Source: Megalonaias nervosa (lineage: Eukaryota; Mollusca; Bivalvia; Unionida; Unionidae). Taken from it: a DNA stretch of 64,000 nt. The notes beneath the pieces are model-generated. The model had not been told where the DNA came from and did no database searches. It saw only the letters and a program-made list of their open reading frames with translations. The position numbers and the translations under genes are program-made. The stretch is from NCBI GenBank assembly GCA_016617855.1, contig JAECUM010000865.1:1-64000 (forward strand), in the 5' to 3' direction. Shown piece by piece: positions 22,251-53,437 of this stretch (positions within the stretch are counted from its first letter, which is position 1; every line of letters starts with the position of its first letter).

Positions 22251-24184
22251 CACCATCTGTTCAGGGGGATTGTTAACGACAAGACTTTCAGGATGGCCAA
22301 TATCACCTCAATAGCCCACTTTCTACTTTGCTGTTTGTCAGAGGATTTATTAATAAAATAGACAAAACAGTGACAACATGACCTGCAGTAGTAATACTCC
22401 TCTGTAATGAATTGTTGCATTTACATTGGCTTTCACTGAAACACTTCCCGCTTTGTTGGTCTTGAGTGAAAATGAGGTAGTTCTGACCACCAGCATTTAA
22501 TAACCTGGAAGACTGGAAATATGTGAAGAATACCTTGAATGTTACCACATCAATAGCTTCTTATTTTATCAAGCAACTTTTCTAAAATATTTTTTGTGTA
22601 TGTAATAAAACTTGACATATATGTTTATATTGACATTATTAGAGACAAGTTCAATGATCTTCTATCCGTTGTAATAGGTTTAAGATAAAAGGCCATGCCA
22701 AATATGTTTATGTTGCATTAATTGTTAGAACATGGTATCTCAATTACATAAAAATATATTTTTGTTCCCCAGTTTGATGTTTTTAACTTTACAATAATAT
22801 CTGAGTTTCAGTAATCAGTAATTAAATTGAATTAAAGTAGAAAAGAAATGGACATGTTGTGGATTTATACAAATGCTTTTTTTGCCAGCAGAGCATCAGT
22901 CTTTTTGATAGAAAATTTATTTCAAGGAAATGAATGAAAAAGGTTGAATTTTACTTAGTCTATATAAAGAAAGTAATGTTTTCACAGAACACAATTTTAA
23001 CCTGAAATAGTATAACTGTAAAAGCTCAAGATTTAATATGTGTGGATCATTTGGATTTTAGCTCATCTGGTCATTAGGCGATGTCAATTTATATTATGGC
23101 CTTGTGACCATCATTTGGCCATTATCCAGCTATCAAACATTGCTTATGACAACTCCAAAGGACATATTTCTGATCCGAATTTTAACAAACTTCAAAATTA
23201 ATCTTATATCATTAAGATCTTGGATGAGTTTTATTATGTATGTGATCCATGTGTTTAATGAGGTGGTCTTGCATTTGGTTGGCTGATTGTGATACAACTC
23301 TGGAGGCTGTATTTCTGAATCAGTTTGATCAGACATGGAATATGGGTATATATTATCATGTTCTCAGACAAGTTTGATAATGGGAGATCAACACATATTA
23401 AGGAGGTGATTTTGCAAATGATTGGCTGACATTGCCAGCAGTGTTTGTTAAACAGTGTTATATAAAAAAATGTTGGACGAGTTAAATTATGAGCAAGACC
23501 TATGCATATTTATGAGGTATTTTTATATATGATTGGCTTTGCTGGTTACCACTCTGATTGGCTTTGCTGGTTACCACTCTGAAAACCAAATTTAAATTGG
23601 ATTTTGCTCAAATACTTAGCTGTAACAATTGAAATCCGTCCATTTATAATGAGATGATCTTGCATCTTAATGGTTGATCTTGTTACTTCTATAGACACTG
23701 TATTTTTCTTTCAGTTTTAATACAGTTTAGTAATTATAGGCAGTGCATTTGTATAGGAAAATATGAACTTTTTTTTTCTGAGTAATATTGCATGACCTAG
23801 TTTACAAAGTAGTTCATAATATACTATACTATATGCTATTATATTAGGCACACATGTTGTGCAATATGAAGCCATGTACATGTAGTACTGAAAAATACTG
23901 AATGATTCTGACAATGTAAAGTTAACAGAGGAAAAATGAGCATATAATAAACAGGTTTATATCATGAGTATCTTGGATGAGTTTGATTGTGAGCTTGAAC
24001 TATGCATAATAATTACACCTGTACTCTGGAAAAAAATTTTAAACAGTAGTGAAATATGTAAAATCAATAAAGGTTGGAAGATAGTTACATTGGGTTGTGT
24101 TCTTGCAATACTATGTAAGCTGTTTACTCAAATGGTCATCTGTTATTTTAGCCATATGAGTGATATATTTATGGGCATTACAAA
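22251..24184. other. Intergenic AT-rich sequence, no gene seen
   Basis: Only short direct duplications are visible, for example a 26-bp one near 23531-23583 (GATTGGCTTTGCTGGTTACC unit). Confidence 0.4.
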
Positions 24185-24395
24185 ATGAAAAGAGCAACAA
24201 ATAACATCACCACATGTAGCATCAGAATAGCACCAACCCCATGATAATTGTTCCATAAAAAGAGCACCAACCCCAGGTAATTGTTCTATGTAAAGAGCAC
24301 CAACCCCCTGATAATTGTTACATAAAATGAGCACCAACCCCTTGCTGGTAATCCCATATAAATAGCATGACCCCCATGGTGATTGTCTCATAACA
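24185..24395. repeat. ~40-bp minisatellite, about five copies
   Basis: Units share AAAGAGCACCAACCCC and TAATTGTT with variable spacing. Confidence 0.8.
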
Positions 24396-25200
24396 ATGAA
24401 TGCTTGTGTAAACAAATATACACCTATACACACTGCATATACTTGTGCCAAAACCTGCCTACATGAATACCAGTATTTGCTTGCCATCAGAGATTTCTTC
24501 TAGTTCCTACAGCATTTCAATATTATATTCCAATTTTCCAGAGTACAATCACACAATTTGTTATTGTTTCTGTTTTTAGCTTGACTCTATGAAATAGAGA
24601 GCTATTGTATTATACATAGCCACAGTGTTGGTGTCAGCATCAATGTCAGGACACAAAAACACATGCATATGAATAGTCTCACTACAACTTGTACATTCTT
24701 TCTAGGTCCTTGGAAGCAGTTTTGACTGGGTTACATTGCACCTACTCCCTGGGAGGGACCAAGGAGCTGTTTTTGTACATGTACCTTACTTGTATATTCT
24801 TGAAATGTTTTTTTTTTGTTCAGTACATGACCACATGGTTTTAGCACCCTTTATATACTCTGTTGTACCTGAAATTATGGAATGGCCACTGTGAACCATT
24901 CATTTAATTTTAGTGTCTTATGTTGTTTTTTTTCCAGCACCATTCAGCTAGAATGTTCATCTCAATTATTACAACACCCTAACAAATAAAGAAAAGTCAC
25001 TGTGGGCTACTTTTTTTCTGCATTTTACTTCAGGTTTTTGCATTTACCTCATTATCACATTTTTTTGCACTCTGTATGCATACCAGTACTCAGAGATCCC
25101 ATCTACTCTGATTTTGGCAAAATCATTCCTATTTTTAGCCTTAAAATTACGACATTACAATCAGATTACAATTTCAAGTCAGATATAATTTATTAAGGTG

Positions 25201-25369
25201 AATTGAACTTGATTACTGGCATGCCTAGATCATATAAATACTTGTAATGTCTGTAATTCATTGTGAAGGCAGAGCTAAGCATTTAATTGAACTTGATCAC
25301 TGGCATGTCTAGATCATATAAATACTTGTAATGTCTGTAATTCATTGTGAAGGCAGTGCTAAGCATTTA
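25201..25369. repeat. 84-bp tandem duplication
   Basis: Two copies starting AATTGAACTTGAT (25201 and 25285) differ at only a few positions, so the duplication is young. Confidence 0.95.
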
Positions 25370-26519
25370 TTTCACAAAAGCAATCAAATATTGACAAAAT
25401 CAGAAATTACATAAACTTAGCACCTTATTCATCTGTGAAAGTTGAAGGAAGACATCAAACTGAAAACAGTTGATATTTATATGTTGAGAAAGAAATGTGT
25501 ACAGAGAAATTCTGAATATACATGGCCTCAACACTGGATGAATACTATGCCTATGGAATCTGGTCTCTCTGAATGTTTTCATGTCTTATGGTGAGAAAGA
25601 ATGTAGCAAGCATGATTCAACCAAAGCCCACTGTAAATCAGTAAGATTTAATTAAAAAAATAAATTGTTTGATAAGAATAAGGAGAATTCCTGTTTGTAT
25701 TTTAAGATTTAAATTTCTGAAGATGGCATTTCAATTTTACATAGGTAGGGGTTGGCATCCCAGTATGCTTTTAAATCTAGAATTTTGTAACTTTATTGTG
25801 TAAAATATGGTTTCTGGATGCAGACAGTGATAATATCTTCTGAAGACAATTTTGTGAACAATCATTTGGAAGAAAAATACTCTCTTATCTTTGTTGATAC
25901 ATTATAGTACTTCTACTTAAATAAAAAGGACTTATTCCCCCTTTCTCAATAACCAACATTTACAGGTCAAGAACACTTTAATTAAAATTTTTCAGTATGA
26001 TAATTAATGTTAACAGTGATTGCTGGAAAAGCTTCAGAAAAGTAAAATGTAATTGAAGATTAGATTCTGGGCTTTATGTTTGCATTTAATATGGTATGTT
26101 TTTATTGAGAGAGAGAGAGAGGTTATTGAAGGCACTCACAGGCAGGTTTCACTTGTAGCCAGATTATCTTCCACTGTCTGCAGGCTTTTTGGGACAACCT
26201 CTCAAAACTTTTGTTTATAGGGAACTTAATTTATTACATATTGTAAAATAAAACCATAGAAATACGATTTTAAGACCATAAAGATAGGATTTATCTTATA
26301 TTATACTTTCTATACTAATAAAAATCATCAGTTGGTTTTCCAGGACAACAGGCTGCTTGGAACTATATTGCATCTGGATTTTAGGAAATTCAAAGTATGT
26401 CTCAGCATTGATGCAACAATAGAATTTCACTGAAACAATAAATCAGAATATAACTGTAACTTTTTTAGTAGTTGTTGGAAAAAAAATGTAAATAATTATT
26501 AATTCTAATGTTTGAAGGC

Positions 26520-27850
26520 CAGAAGAACTTGTGTGATAGCTTTTCATGTGTTGGCCATCCATCACCCACTAGTAGCTGTCTTTTTATCACCACCCGTCCT
26601 AAGCTACATTGAGGACAATGATGAAACAGCAAAATATTTCATCCCGAGTACTAATTGGTCCTAAATGAAAATGATGCCCATTGAATATCCAATATGGCCA
26701 CCTGGGTGCCATATTGACAATTGCCATTTCACTAGAACAGATGGTCATATTAACATGGGGTATACACAAAAAGAATTTATAGGATCTGTAAATAATGAAA
26801 ATAATACTGATCTGACATTCAGCATGCATGAACACCATTTAGAAAATCTTGTTGTCACTATTCATTCAAAATGGATGGTTATATCAACATGGAGTTTTCA
26901 TTCAAAGGTTATGACATTGTAAAATGTCTGAATGAAAATGGTGCTGATTTCAAATCTATCATTGTTGCCAACCATTTTTAAAATCTTTTTATTACTGCAT
27001 CTGTTGAATCTAGGATGATATTAAGATGGGGTTTTGCTTATGACTTGTAGATGGTCTTAATTGAGAACGGAGCCAAAATGACAGCAAGGCAGCCATTTTG
27101 AAAATTTCATTATTGCTGTTCCTCCTGATTGGATTTTCATATTGACAAGGTGATCACTACAGGTCATTTATACTCTGCTGATCCGAAGACCATATGGGAT
27201 GGTTTGTCATCCATTGCCCATTAGCAGATTTATTATTGTTACATTTTCTAAGCTACTTGCAGGAATGCTATGAAACTTTATGCACACATTCATCCTATGT
27301 AGGCCATTCTGATATCACCCTAGTGGCCATCTTGAAAATCTTGTAATTGCTACTCCTTCAGAATGGATGGTCATATCAACATGGTTTTCCGTAAAAGAAT
27401 ACTGATGACATCCAGATTGCCCTAAATGAAAATGGTGCTGGACTGAGGTCAAATATGGCTGCCATGGCAACCATCTTTAATGTTTCTTATGAACTTAAAA
27501 GTCATATTGACATGAATGTTTCACCAAAAGATTTCTTGGATTAGTTGGTCCTAAATGAAAATGATGCAACATGGACATCCAGTATGGCCATCAGTGGCCA
27601 TTTTGAAAATCTTGCTATCACTGTTTCTCCTGAATGAATAATCATATCAGCATGGAGTTTTCATTGAAAGACTGTTTATGATGACTACTTGGTCATAAAT
27701 GAATAAAGTGGTAATCTAACCTCAAATATAGCCACAACAATAACCATCTGGAAAATCTTAATTATCAATACTTCTCCTAGATGGCTGGTCATATCAACAT
27801 TGCACTTTCACCAGAAGACTTCTTATGATGTCTAGGTGGTTAGGTTACTT
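26520..27850. repeat. Largest block of the degenerate ~170-bp repeat
   Basis: About seven diverged units recur with GGTCCTAAATGAAAATGATG, CCAGTATGGCCATC, TTTTGAAAATCTTG and GGTCATATCAACATGG. No coding potential. Confidence 0.6.
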
Positions 27851-28477
27851 AATTTGCTGACAATATCAAGGGTGATGTGTTGTGTCAAATTCTGCTGTGG
27901 GTGAGTCCATTTATCTAATTTTAATAGGTAAAGTAAACAAAGTAGAAGAACCCAATTCATCTGAATCAAAGAGACATGCTGAAGAACAAATATTATTACA
28001 TATCACTGCATTGAATGAGAATGTTGAAGCCAACTTTAATAAAGTTTGTGATAAGTGGCAACATTTCATTGAAGTCAGAATTTTAGTCCATATAAGACAT
28101 GCAAAACATGATTATTTCAGTTGTCAGAATAGTGTTCAAGTGTGATTCTGGAAGGAATACACTATCAGCAAAGACCAGCAAAAATAAATGTCAAAACTTC
28201 AGGTTGATGGAGTTTTACTTTGTCAGGTACAGCAGCAAAGGGAAGTATTTAATTCTTTGCACATACTGCAAATATCGTATCAAAATGAAGTATATGATGT
28301 CCATCAAAATAGGAGCACCACCTGTATGTAGCATATTCGACACGCAGAATTGAAAATTCTCTTTATTATTCATTATCTTAATTTTGTTAAAATAATAATT
28401 ATTAATTGACTCGTGCTTTTCAGGATGATTTTAGCCATGAAATAGAATGATTCAAAGACAGTAATAAGCACACACTC

Positions 28478-28783
28478 ATGTTTGCACAGTTGATTTGTGT
28501 TAATAATGCATTAACACCCGTACTGGACGGAGGCATTTATACTGGTCTATTACCTTTGAGGCCCTCCCGCCCTCCGATTGATATGGTCAGTCCTAAATGT
28601 GATATATATTCATTTTGCAATAGAGACAAGCATGTATCATGGCCAAACTGCATCAGATACAGTTCTGACAATGCTAATGCTATGGTCATCATGAACAACT
28701 CAGTCCTGACCAGGATTTGCTCAGCAGGGAAGTTTGGACAATGGTGCCATCCAGTCTCTAGTGAGTGCAAAGATGAACACTAA
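28478..28783 (+). pseudogene. Probable hAT-like transposase fragment
   Basis: The translation contains WPNCIRYSSDNANAM followed by NNSVLTRI. An (Y/F)SSDNAN...SVLTRI motif is common in hAT-type or related domesticated transposases around the second catalytic Asp. No start, other domains or termini are visible, so only the scrap is supported. Confidence 0.4.
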
Positions 28784-29341
28784 TGACACTTGCATTACCT
28801 TCAGATCCCTGTTGAACTAATGAAAGCTTGAAAGAATGTATCAAATTAAGCATATATTTTACCATCCAGTGGATTTTTAAGACACAAACTTGATTTATTT
28901 TTTTATTAATATTAGTGTGGATGCGATCAGGTGAGTGTTTGCATGTGTGTATGTGTATGGCGTTGATATCTGACAATGCTATGTCTACCAACAGTATCTT
29001 TCTTTCTAAGTTTATTAAACACTTTGAAACGGAAAACGAGTTAATTGTTTTTATTCAAATTTGAATTTCAAATCATTTGCTATAGGCTTATGTGGAAAGA
29101 TAACTTATTCTCAGTTGGATGGTATCGCTTCTTTTTTGGTCATGCACACAGTCCCCCCACCCCCCAACACTGTCTGGGAATATGGTGGATCTGATGGTAA
29201 TAGCTAGTACTTGTGCTATATAATTATATAAAATTAGTTAAATTTTTGTCAGTGAAGCAGTTGTATATTTTATATAATATATGTAAACATGCAAGGTAAT
29301 CATTTAATTTATAGTACATACATTTAATGCTTCAGAGCAGG

Positions 29342-29531
29342 TACAGTGGTCCCTCAATATAAAGTGCCTCAGTATACTGTGTTTTCTCGTGTTATGGGTA
29401 TGCTTGGTCAGGAATCCAGTTAGTGGTATGAATATAATTATTATATTGAATACACCTCAATATAAGGTAGCCTTATAAAATTGTACACTTGCATAACTCC
29501 CCCAAACAGTGTTATAGTGAGGAGTACCATA
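29342..29531. mobile_element. Small MITE with CAGTGGTCCCTCAATATAA end
   Basis: The left end CAGTGGTCCCTCAATATAA and the inverted right end (TGGTACTCCTCACTATAA) are similar, with an internal CCTCAATATAAGGTAGCC repeat. It looks like a Tc1/mariner- or pogo-derived MITE. Confidence 0.45.
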
Positions 29532-29879
29532 ATTGATTGGAAGATCTTAGTGTTCAGGGATGTCATATTACCAGATTACTGCTTAGAAAACCTAACCAGA
29601 GAAAGTTTTAGTATTTGTACATGTTCATTATTATCCTACTGTATTGGTAACCATTGTGTGAGGCATTGGTCATGGTGAATGATTTTAATTTCCAGTCAGT
29701 TGGTCTGCCAAAGTGCTGGGTATTCCAAGGTGAGCTCTGACAGGAAGTGCTCTAAACATGTAAAAGGAACCTCCTATTACCATGGCAATTGAGAAATATA
29801 GTGACCATTGGTGGTATGGTATCAGAGCAAAATTTTTAAAAATTAGGGAAATGTAATGGGGAGGCAAAACATTTAATAA

Positions 29880-32800
29880 AATTGTTCAAAATTAAATTCA
29901 TAAATTTAAATGAGATCTTTATGGTTGAATTGCAGTAGATTTATTAAATAATTATGATTTATGATATTCTTATGTTACATTTCACAGCATACTTGTAGTT
30001 AACTCCAATGCCCATAAACTTAAATTTCATATCCTATGTCGGTAAAGCATCTTTAATGAATTTGAACAGATGAGAGGGCTCATTAGCTTACCTTTATACT
30101 AAGAACCCACACTGCAGTGAAACTCACGAGTTTGACAATACACCCTTAATGGGCCCCCTACACATTAGATACCAATTATTTTTATCAAAAATGACAATTC
30201 TGCTTGCATTGTTTAAACTGGGAAGCAGATGATTTGTTGACATCATGCTTGGCATGATTTTGAGAATGAAAAGTACAAAAATGAGATTTATCTGGATTTG
30301 GTATGATAGGATTGCATTGCTTGTTTAAATGTTTACATTTAAAGTAAATCTGAGATTTTTCTTTTTAACTATGCATAGCGAATTTCTTTTAGCTGTTAAT
30401 TTTGACAGCTATATGTACTTCTCAAGTATATGTTTACATAAGGGTCATTCAGATGTGATATGTGATGACTGCACTTCTCAGAAATTTTCAAATGACCTTG
30501 TGAAAGACATCATAATATATACAATATGTTCATCATTATTATGTATAGTACTCGCATACCCTCCCATTTTTTTTTACCCTTCTACAGATTTTAAACATGA
30601 AAAGCACCAATGATATAAAAAATGCATGAAACTTAGTCATTTCATTCATTGATTTATAACTTCTAACTGATTGTTGCCAAGGGGTCTATAACACTGTCAA
30701 ATTATTGGCGTTTCAATGCTAGCAGAAGCTCCAGATGTAGGCAAGCAAACATACTGATCGCTCTTCGTTTGGTTTCAAGAATAGTCGATTTCAGTCAAAC
30801 TTGTGTCATTTGCGTCTAATATTTGCAAAGTCTCATTTTAATATTTATTAAACAAATTTAGCAAATAAATAGGAGGAATTATTGTATACAAGTGTTCAAA
30901 GAGATGTAAATCCAAAATTTATGAAATTATTGAGATTTCAAAGACCATGAACTAAATCGCATCAATTGCTTCAAAGTATACACTGGCCCTAGCAAATTTG
31001 GCGACTGTATTGCTAAGAAACTCCCGTTTGATTGGAAGCATCAACGCGTTTGCAGTGTTTCGGACTCCCTGGCAACAGTCAGGTTAGAAATTATAATTTA
31101 CGATTGAAATAACTAAGTTTTGTTCATTTTGTTATATCCTTTTATATCCTTGATATTTTTAAAATCAGTAGGGGTGGAACAAACAAACAAGATGGTGTGG
31201 GAATACTATAGTCTCTGACAATACTATATAATAGTTATACAAAAATATCAGTGTCAGCTTTTTATGTTGTCAATTGTATATGGTATTTTTACAGCACCAT
31301 ACAGTATCAGCCTATAATAAATCCGATGATGTGCTACAATACTCTTTGTTGTATATCTGAACAAAGGTAATACCTAAGTCATGGAAAGTGAAGAGCATGA
31401 CAGATGAAACAATATTTTGATGTAAATTTATAAATTTCTCCTTTGTTCTTATATTAGAGTTGGTAATTTTGAATTGTAAAAAAAGACATAATGTACAAGT
31501 TAATTAGTTGTATGAGAAAATAAGTTGTAACTTAAGGTGAGAATTTTAATCTGAATTTGAAAGTAAAACCAAATCTGCTTAATGTGTTATTCCATGACAA
31601 ACAATTTTCTCTCTCTTTCATCGATAGACATATGTATCAGTTTATTATTATAATTTCATGTATATAACTTGCTTTCTAAATAGAAATCTGATGGGTTTGT
31701 GCATATAACTGGGTGTTAAATTCTGCTTGCCTAGTGACTAAGTTCTTGTGCAGCTGAAGTCCTTACATTCATTCTTCTTCCGTCCTTTCATTCAGTTGGG
31801 GAGGGGACAAGCACATGGCCAAGTTTATTAAGACACTGTTGCTTGAGAACTAGACAGTGGTTGCTGTTACTCAAGGAATCGGGTTGAGTTCTTCTTGGAA
31901 TGAAGTTACTGTTTGATTATTTTAACGTCTGTTTAATTTATTGAGACAATTTAATTTTTGTGTAATTTAATTTTTGAATTATAGGCCTATATGGAGAATT
32001 AAAGTTGGACACGATACTTGACAGCATACAAAATAGTTGTAAATGGAAACAGATCAACACATTGAAGATTTACTCGGAGTGTTTCCTTGAAGACAAATAG
32101 AACAGAATAACAGTCAGAAATTGTCATTGTATTTTCTGCATCAGTAAATAATTTTTTATTCATTCATATTTCATTGTTTTGTTGCATTGCATGCATGGTC
32201 TGACTTGGGGATTGTATAGTTGAAATATGCAACTATTATTTAGCTAGATCAGAAAAAATTTATGCTCAGGTTTAGTGAAAAATATATTTCTGTTCACATG
32301 TTCTTTATAAAAGTGTGCTTGATTTTAGAGGTGAAACATTTCACTGATGTGAGGTTTTTGATACTGCCATTAATTATAAAGATGGAAAATTGATTCAAAA
32401 TAATATTCATCTTATAAAAGTTACTTTTAATCTTCAGTGGACATCAGTCATTTTTAGTCATTTGCTGCTTTATTCTTTACATGTGTATTATATGATAGGT
32501 TTTGTATCATCATATGTGTAACTACATAACAACATATTGTTTCACCCCTACTGGATTTGAATTGAACAAAGTGAGACGGTAATGCTTTAGTTTTTGGTTA
32601 TTGTAATAGTTTTTTATCACTGAAAAATGATAGAATGGATTTAAATTAAGAATGGGAAAATGACCCATTATGTGTTGCATAAATGCAATATTTTACAGTG
32701 CTTATAGAATAAGAGTGATTTATGTGAGACTATTATGTATTGTTTTGTCTTGAAATGTACAAGTTTGTTAGATATTACAGTAGTATTGATATTAAGCCAT

Positions 32801-33110
32801 TTGTGCTTCTTCCACCAAGTAACTCATCAGTGTCATGTGTACTTAAATTTTTCATTTTTGTTGTGCTATAAAACTAATTTTGAAGCACACTATGCATAAT
32901 AATAGCTCCTAATAGCACAGTATTATCAACTAAGGTGAAAGTCTTTAAGGTACATTAATGGGAAATGACTTTTTCTGGTCCAAAGTTGGAAATTACAGGT
33001 CTTCCATTGCATGAACCTATTGGCTTTCTACTTTCAATTGTATCATGCTTATGTAGTATTCTGAAACCCTTGAGCTTCAAGCATTATTTGATGCATTATC
33101 TGTCTTTACT
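29880..33110. other. Intergenic, no gene or clear repeat recognised
   Basis: AT-rich sequence without conserved frames, splice-bounded exons or terminal repeats that could be identified by eye. Confidence 0.35.
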
Positions 33111-33111
33111 T

Positions 33112-33295
33112 ACTTATAAGTCCAATAGCAAACTGCATAGACCCAGATCTACCATTGCATAATGCGCTGGCAGATCTGAGTCAGTGCAGTTTGTTAGGGG
33201 TACTCAGTAGAACAAACAACAGGTGCATTATGCTATGGCAGATCAGGATCTTTGTTGTTTGCAGTTTGACTCAACTTACAAGTGAGTACATATGG
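33112..33295. mobile_element. Fold-back MITE copy B
   Basis: It runs from ACTTATAAGTCCAATAGCAA to GCAGTTTGACTCAACTTACA and AGTGAGTA. Ends are inverted copies, and internal blocks GACCCAGATCTACC / GGCAGATC and GCATAATGCGCTGG are also mutually inverted. Confidence 0.65.
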
Positions 33296-33315
33296 TATAT
33301 CCCCATCATATGATG

Positions 33316-33425
33316 GGCCTTAACAATTGTTGGTCTGGGACATAATTGTATAACATTTGTTGGTCTGGGACATAACTTTATAACAATTGTTGGTGAGGGA
33401 CATAGCTGTACAACACTTGTGGAGA
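33316..33425. repeat. ~33-bp tandem repeat, about three copies
   Basis: The unit is TTGTTGGTCTGGGACATAA plus variable TTGTATAACA. Confidence 0.8.
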
Positions 33426-35134
33426 TTTTCATGCAACTTTGCCCAAATATATACATCATTACGGCTTTACAGTATGTCACATACCATATACCTGCTTCAA
33501 AGCCAAGGTCATGACATAGTAAAATGTAAGTCCTGACTTGTGGCAGCAATCAGGAGCATTGCACATGATACACATGCCTGTATGCACCATGTAGGATGAA
33601 AATCCAGCAACAGCAATGCACTACAGTCAACATGTACTTATTTTATTCATGTAAGAAGATGAAAAAACTGTGCAAATAAAATGTTGGCATGACAAACATT
33701 TCCTCAAGTTATTTCATCCATTTTTTTTACACCCACCCACCTTCCAACAGTGATTGAAAATCAGTAACACTCTACAGTTTCAATCCAATGACAGATCAGT
33801 ACCAAATGATATTCATTGAAATAACAGTAGCAGACACTTATTAAATGAGACCATTATGTGTAAGAACAAATAAACAGAAAAGGAGACCATCAATGGAGTG
33901 TTTTTCCACAAAATTACTTACTTTGAGAATTATCAAAGTGTTCATACAGAGTTATTCCTACATACCCACCCAGAACAACCGAGACCTTGAATTTAATCTC
34001 AAACCCCAAACCAGAGACCAAAGAAATTTCAGCAACAGTTATTGTGCATGTTGCAGATGTAAACTACTTTACCATACATTGCTACTTTCTCAGAAGTTCA
34101 TAATGTCTATAGAATGTTCCCATAAACAACACATAGGTATTATTATTGTATGATTTTTATTTTTGGTTGTATGGCTGAAACATTTAAGTCACAAGGATCA
34201 AACCAGTTCTTTTGAATAATTCTCCTGTATTTCACCCTACAGAACAGTATTTATTAGTGTCTATCTCACACACAAGGCCTTCCCCCGCCCCTTTTTAATG
34301 TAAAGTGACCTGTTTTAAAAATGCACACTGCATTTTGTCAACGTAGCAACCAATGTTATGCTGAAAGACAGGAAGATGAAAATTGCCACAATTATTCCTG
34401 AGATGTCACCAATAAATTTTATAGTCTGAAAAGTGATGGAACAGATGAGGTTCATGGAGGTCCATGGTCAAAGGTTAAAATGTTTGCTTATTGTTCTAGA
34501 ACTAGGTAACGGAAGAAAGTGACTTTGCTTTATCATCATTTAGTTCTTAATTTGATTACAAAAGAAAAACTTTCAATATAGTTTTCTTTCACTGAAATGC
34601 ATCAAGTTGAAATTTAAGTTGACTTCGCTCATGTTTTCTAAGACTTCTAATTTCCCCATAATTAAGGTCATTATAATGAAATACTGCCTCAAGGTATATT
34701 GTGTAAGTATGAATAACCTCGGTTGTGTTATTGGGGTTTTTTACTTTCACTTTTACTACGCCATTTTATCCCACCCTCGTGGATTTTTAACATAGCTTGG
34801 GAGCGGACTCGACTTGCAGACTTTGTCCAGTTTCTACATAGAATCGCATTGTTACAATCACGTTGTTACTACTTAAGAAGAAAAGAAAAAGGATAATAAT
34901 GACATCTTTCATAATAATAAATAAAACAAAAAAATGTTACACAAGTGTTTGATCCATCTGAATGCATAGATACAAACTTTTGCTTCAGTTAAATTAAGAA
35001 GCTTATATTTTGTTTTTTCAATTTTAGTTTATCAGGTTTTAATTTCCTGAGTTTGCTCAACCCACTATATATGCATTTCAGTCGTTATGTTTTGTTACTG
35101 CACTTATATCATGTAACGTACAATTACGATTAAT

Positions 35135-35262
35135 GTAGACCCAGAGTGTGAGCAAATAGGTCAGGGTCTTTCATGGTCGCTTTGCATTAAGATGTCTGAC
35201 AAAGAGCATGGATTGCATTTGCTGCCGCATAATGTGATGGCAGGTTAGTGTGAGCAGTGTTC
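35135..35262. mobile_element. Degenerate fold-back MITE copy
   Basis: GTAGACCCAGAG..., GGTCAGGGTCTTT and GCCGCATAATGTGATGGCAGG match the family blocks but are diverged. Confidence 0.35.
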
Positions 35263-36702
35263 ACTGTTAGCATTTGTCATATTCAGGATAAATACAGTAT
35301 GCAGAACTGTAAAGATATATTCAAAACATTTCCACTTCGGCTGACATTTTTCTCGTGTGAAGAAGAAATGTATGTAGGACCAGAATCCAGATAGTTTGCC
35401 ATGTTTACTTTTACTAAAAATAATTTCCAACAATGAGTCATTCCAGATTTGTATGTTCGCTTTTGGTGAAAAAATTTTTATACTTGCCATGCATCAATTA
35501 TTTGCTGGCAATGATTAACCGATGATGTGATAACATAGGGGAGGATACCATTGAATTCACATGTTAGCTGCCAGTCCGCATTGTCCAATGGCTTCAGGTA
35601 GAAAATTCTAACAAGTAATATAAATATTCAGGATCCTCGGACACAAATTTGGCTTAACATTTTGAGTCATAATATTGTGTGGCAGGATTTACAGTGAACT
35701 AAAGCTGTATAGCAGACAGGACTGATTTCCTGTTTAGATGGCCTTACAAAATATATAATCTAGGCTGTGATACTAATTAGATAAATTTACAGGAATAAAA
35801 TAATTTTTTTTTTTATTTTCTTAGTCATCGTGATGTTTTACCAAGTATGAGTTAAGAAAGTAGTTTCTCGTTGATCCACATGATTCGAGTCTACGCTACA
35901 CCACAGGACTTCTTGGGAAAGGCCCATTTCCTTGCACATATTCCCAGTCTTGATGCAGAGATTCTTTGCAACAGCAGAGACATCGATTACTTAATAAACT
36001 GCACAGAGGGCGTTATTTCTCACTCCACTATAGATCTTTCTTCACAGCTGCACTTCCATAATAATGTTTGGTTACCTAAACAAAATCGTTTTCAGTTGGT
36101 TTTCTTTTATGAATACGGTACATTGTCCCAAAATGTTTGTATCTCCCTTAATCAACCATCTTACTTATCCAGCCAGTTTATGGATTTACCAGTTTCTTTC
36201 TATCTTTTTTTTACCTTGTTTTAACAGCCACTTTTTGGAAAAATGTTCCATCCTATTGCTAGCTGTGCAAGAAGTGTTACTGGTAGGTTTAACATCTTTA
36301 TCTCTTTAGTCAAAATTAATCCATCTGTAAGCAAAGAGACATCCGATTTGTTTTGTTTTTTTTAATTTCACTAATACTTGTGATTTGAATGTTTTTGCTT
36401 GTGTCTTAAGGAACTACAAGTTTCACTATTAAAAGATGCAACACTGCAGACATCTGTAACTTGTACCTTTTCTGCTATCTTTATTCAAGTCTCAGAGCTG
36501 GAATTTTATTTCCACTCCAATAGTAATGGAAATGCCCTTGATCCATCTGTGATATTGCTACATAAAATATACTTAAAACAAGAGGCAGAGCAGGTGTGTT
36601 TCTTACGATCTTGCTTTCCACTCTGGCAGTCTGTATCAGAAAAGCCTGTTGGGCACTCATTGAAATGGCGATGTCCTGCCGAAGTGCTGCTTAAAATGCA
36701 CT

Positions 36703-53000
<16,298 letters not shown>

Positions 53001-53015
<15 letters not shown>

Positions 53016-53150
53016 CTGCAAAAGGTATGTCACTTGATATTCGGGTGAAATGATATCCTACAAAAAGGTATTTCACTTGATATTGGAGTGAAATGATATC
53101 CTACAAAAGGGTATGTCACGTAATATTCGGGTGAAATGATATCGTACGAG
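53001..53150. repeat. 42-43-bp tandem repeat that duplicates a splice acceptor
   Basis: Units start at 53001, 53043, 53086 and 53129 (GGGTGAAATGATATCCTACA type). On - each of the first three reads TTTTG(C/T)AG|GATATCATTT, that is, a polypyrimidine-AG followed by the exon's first bases. Confidence 0.9.
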
Positions 53151-53437
53151 TCAAGACAACACGCATAACTTTAAATTCATCCTTGGGTAATATTCTGTTC
53201 CAAATATACCTACAGAGGAAACAGATGTAATAATTTAATTTATTAGATACTTAAGTGTGAAATATAGACAGTTACTGGCGAATTTTTTTTTTTTTTGTTG
53301 TTGTTGTTGCTCACTCTTATATTTTTACACGTGAAAAATATAACCTTATATTTTAACTTGTGAAATATATATCATTATATCGTCGTGGCATCAGTTTCGG
53401 AGTGTCACGTGTTTCGGAGCGGCCAGTTTATTTCGTT

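Noticed and set aside
28478..28783. An exon of a host gene
   Set aside because: No flanking splice pair with compatible phase, and the SSDNAN...SVLTRI motif points to a transposase scrap.
35871..36224. A 117-codon coding gene on +
   Set aside because: No recognisable domain, no splice-bounded structure and a low-complexity hydrophobic end.
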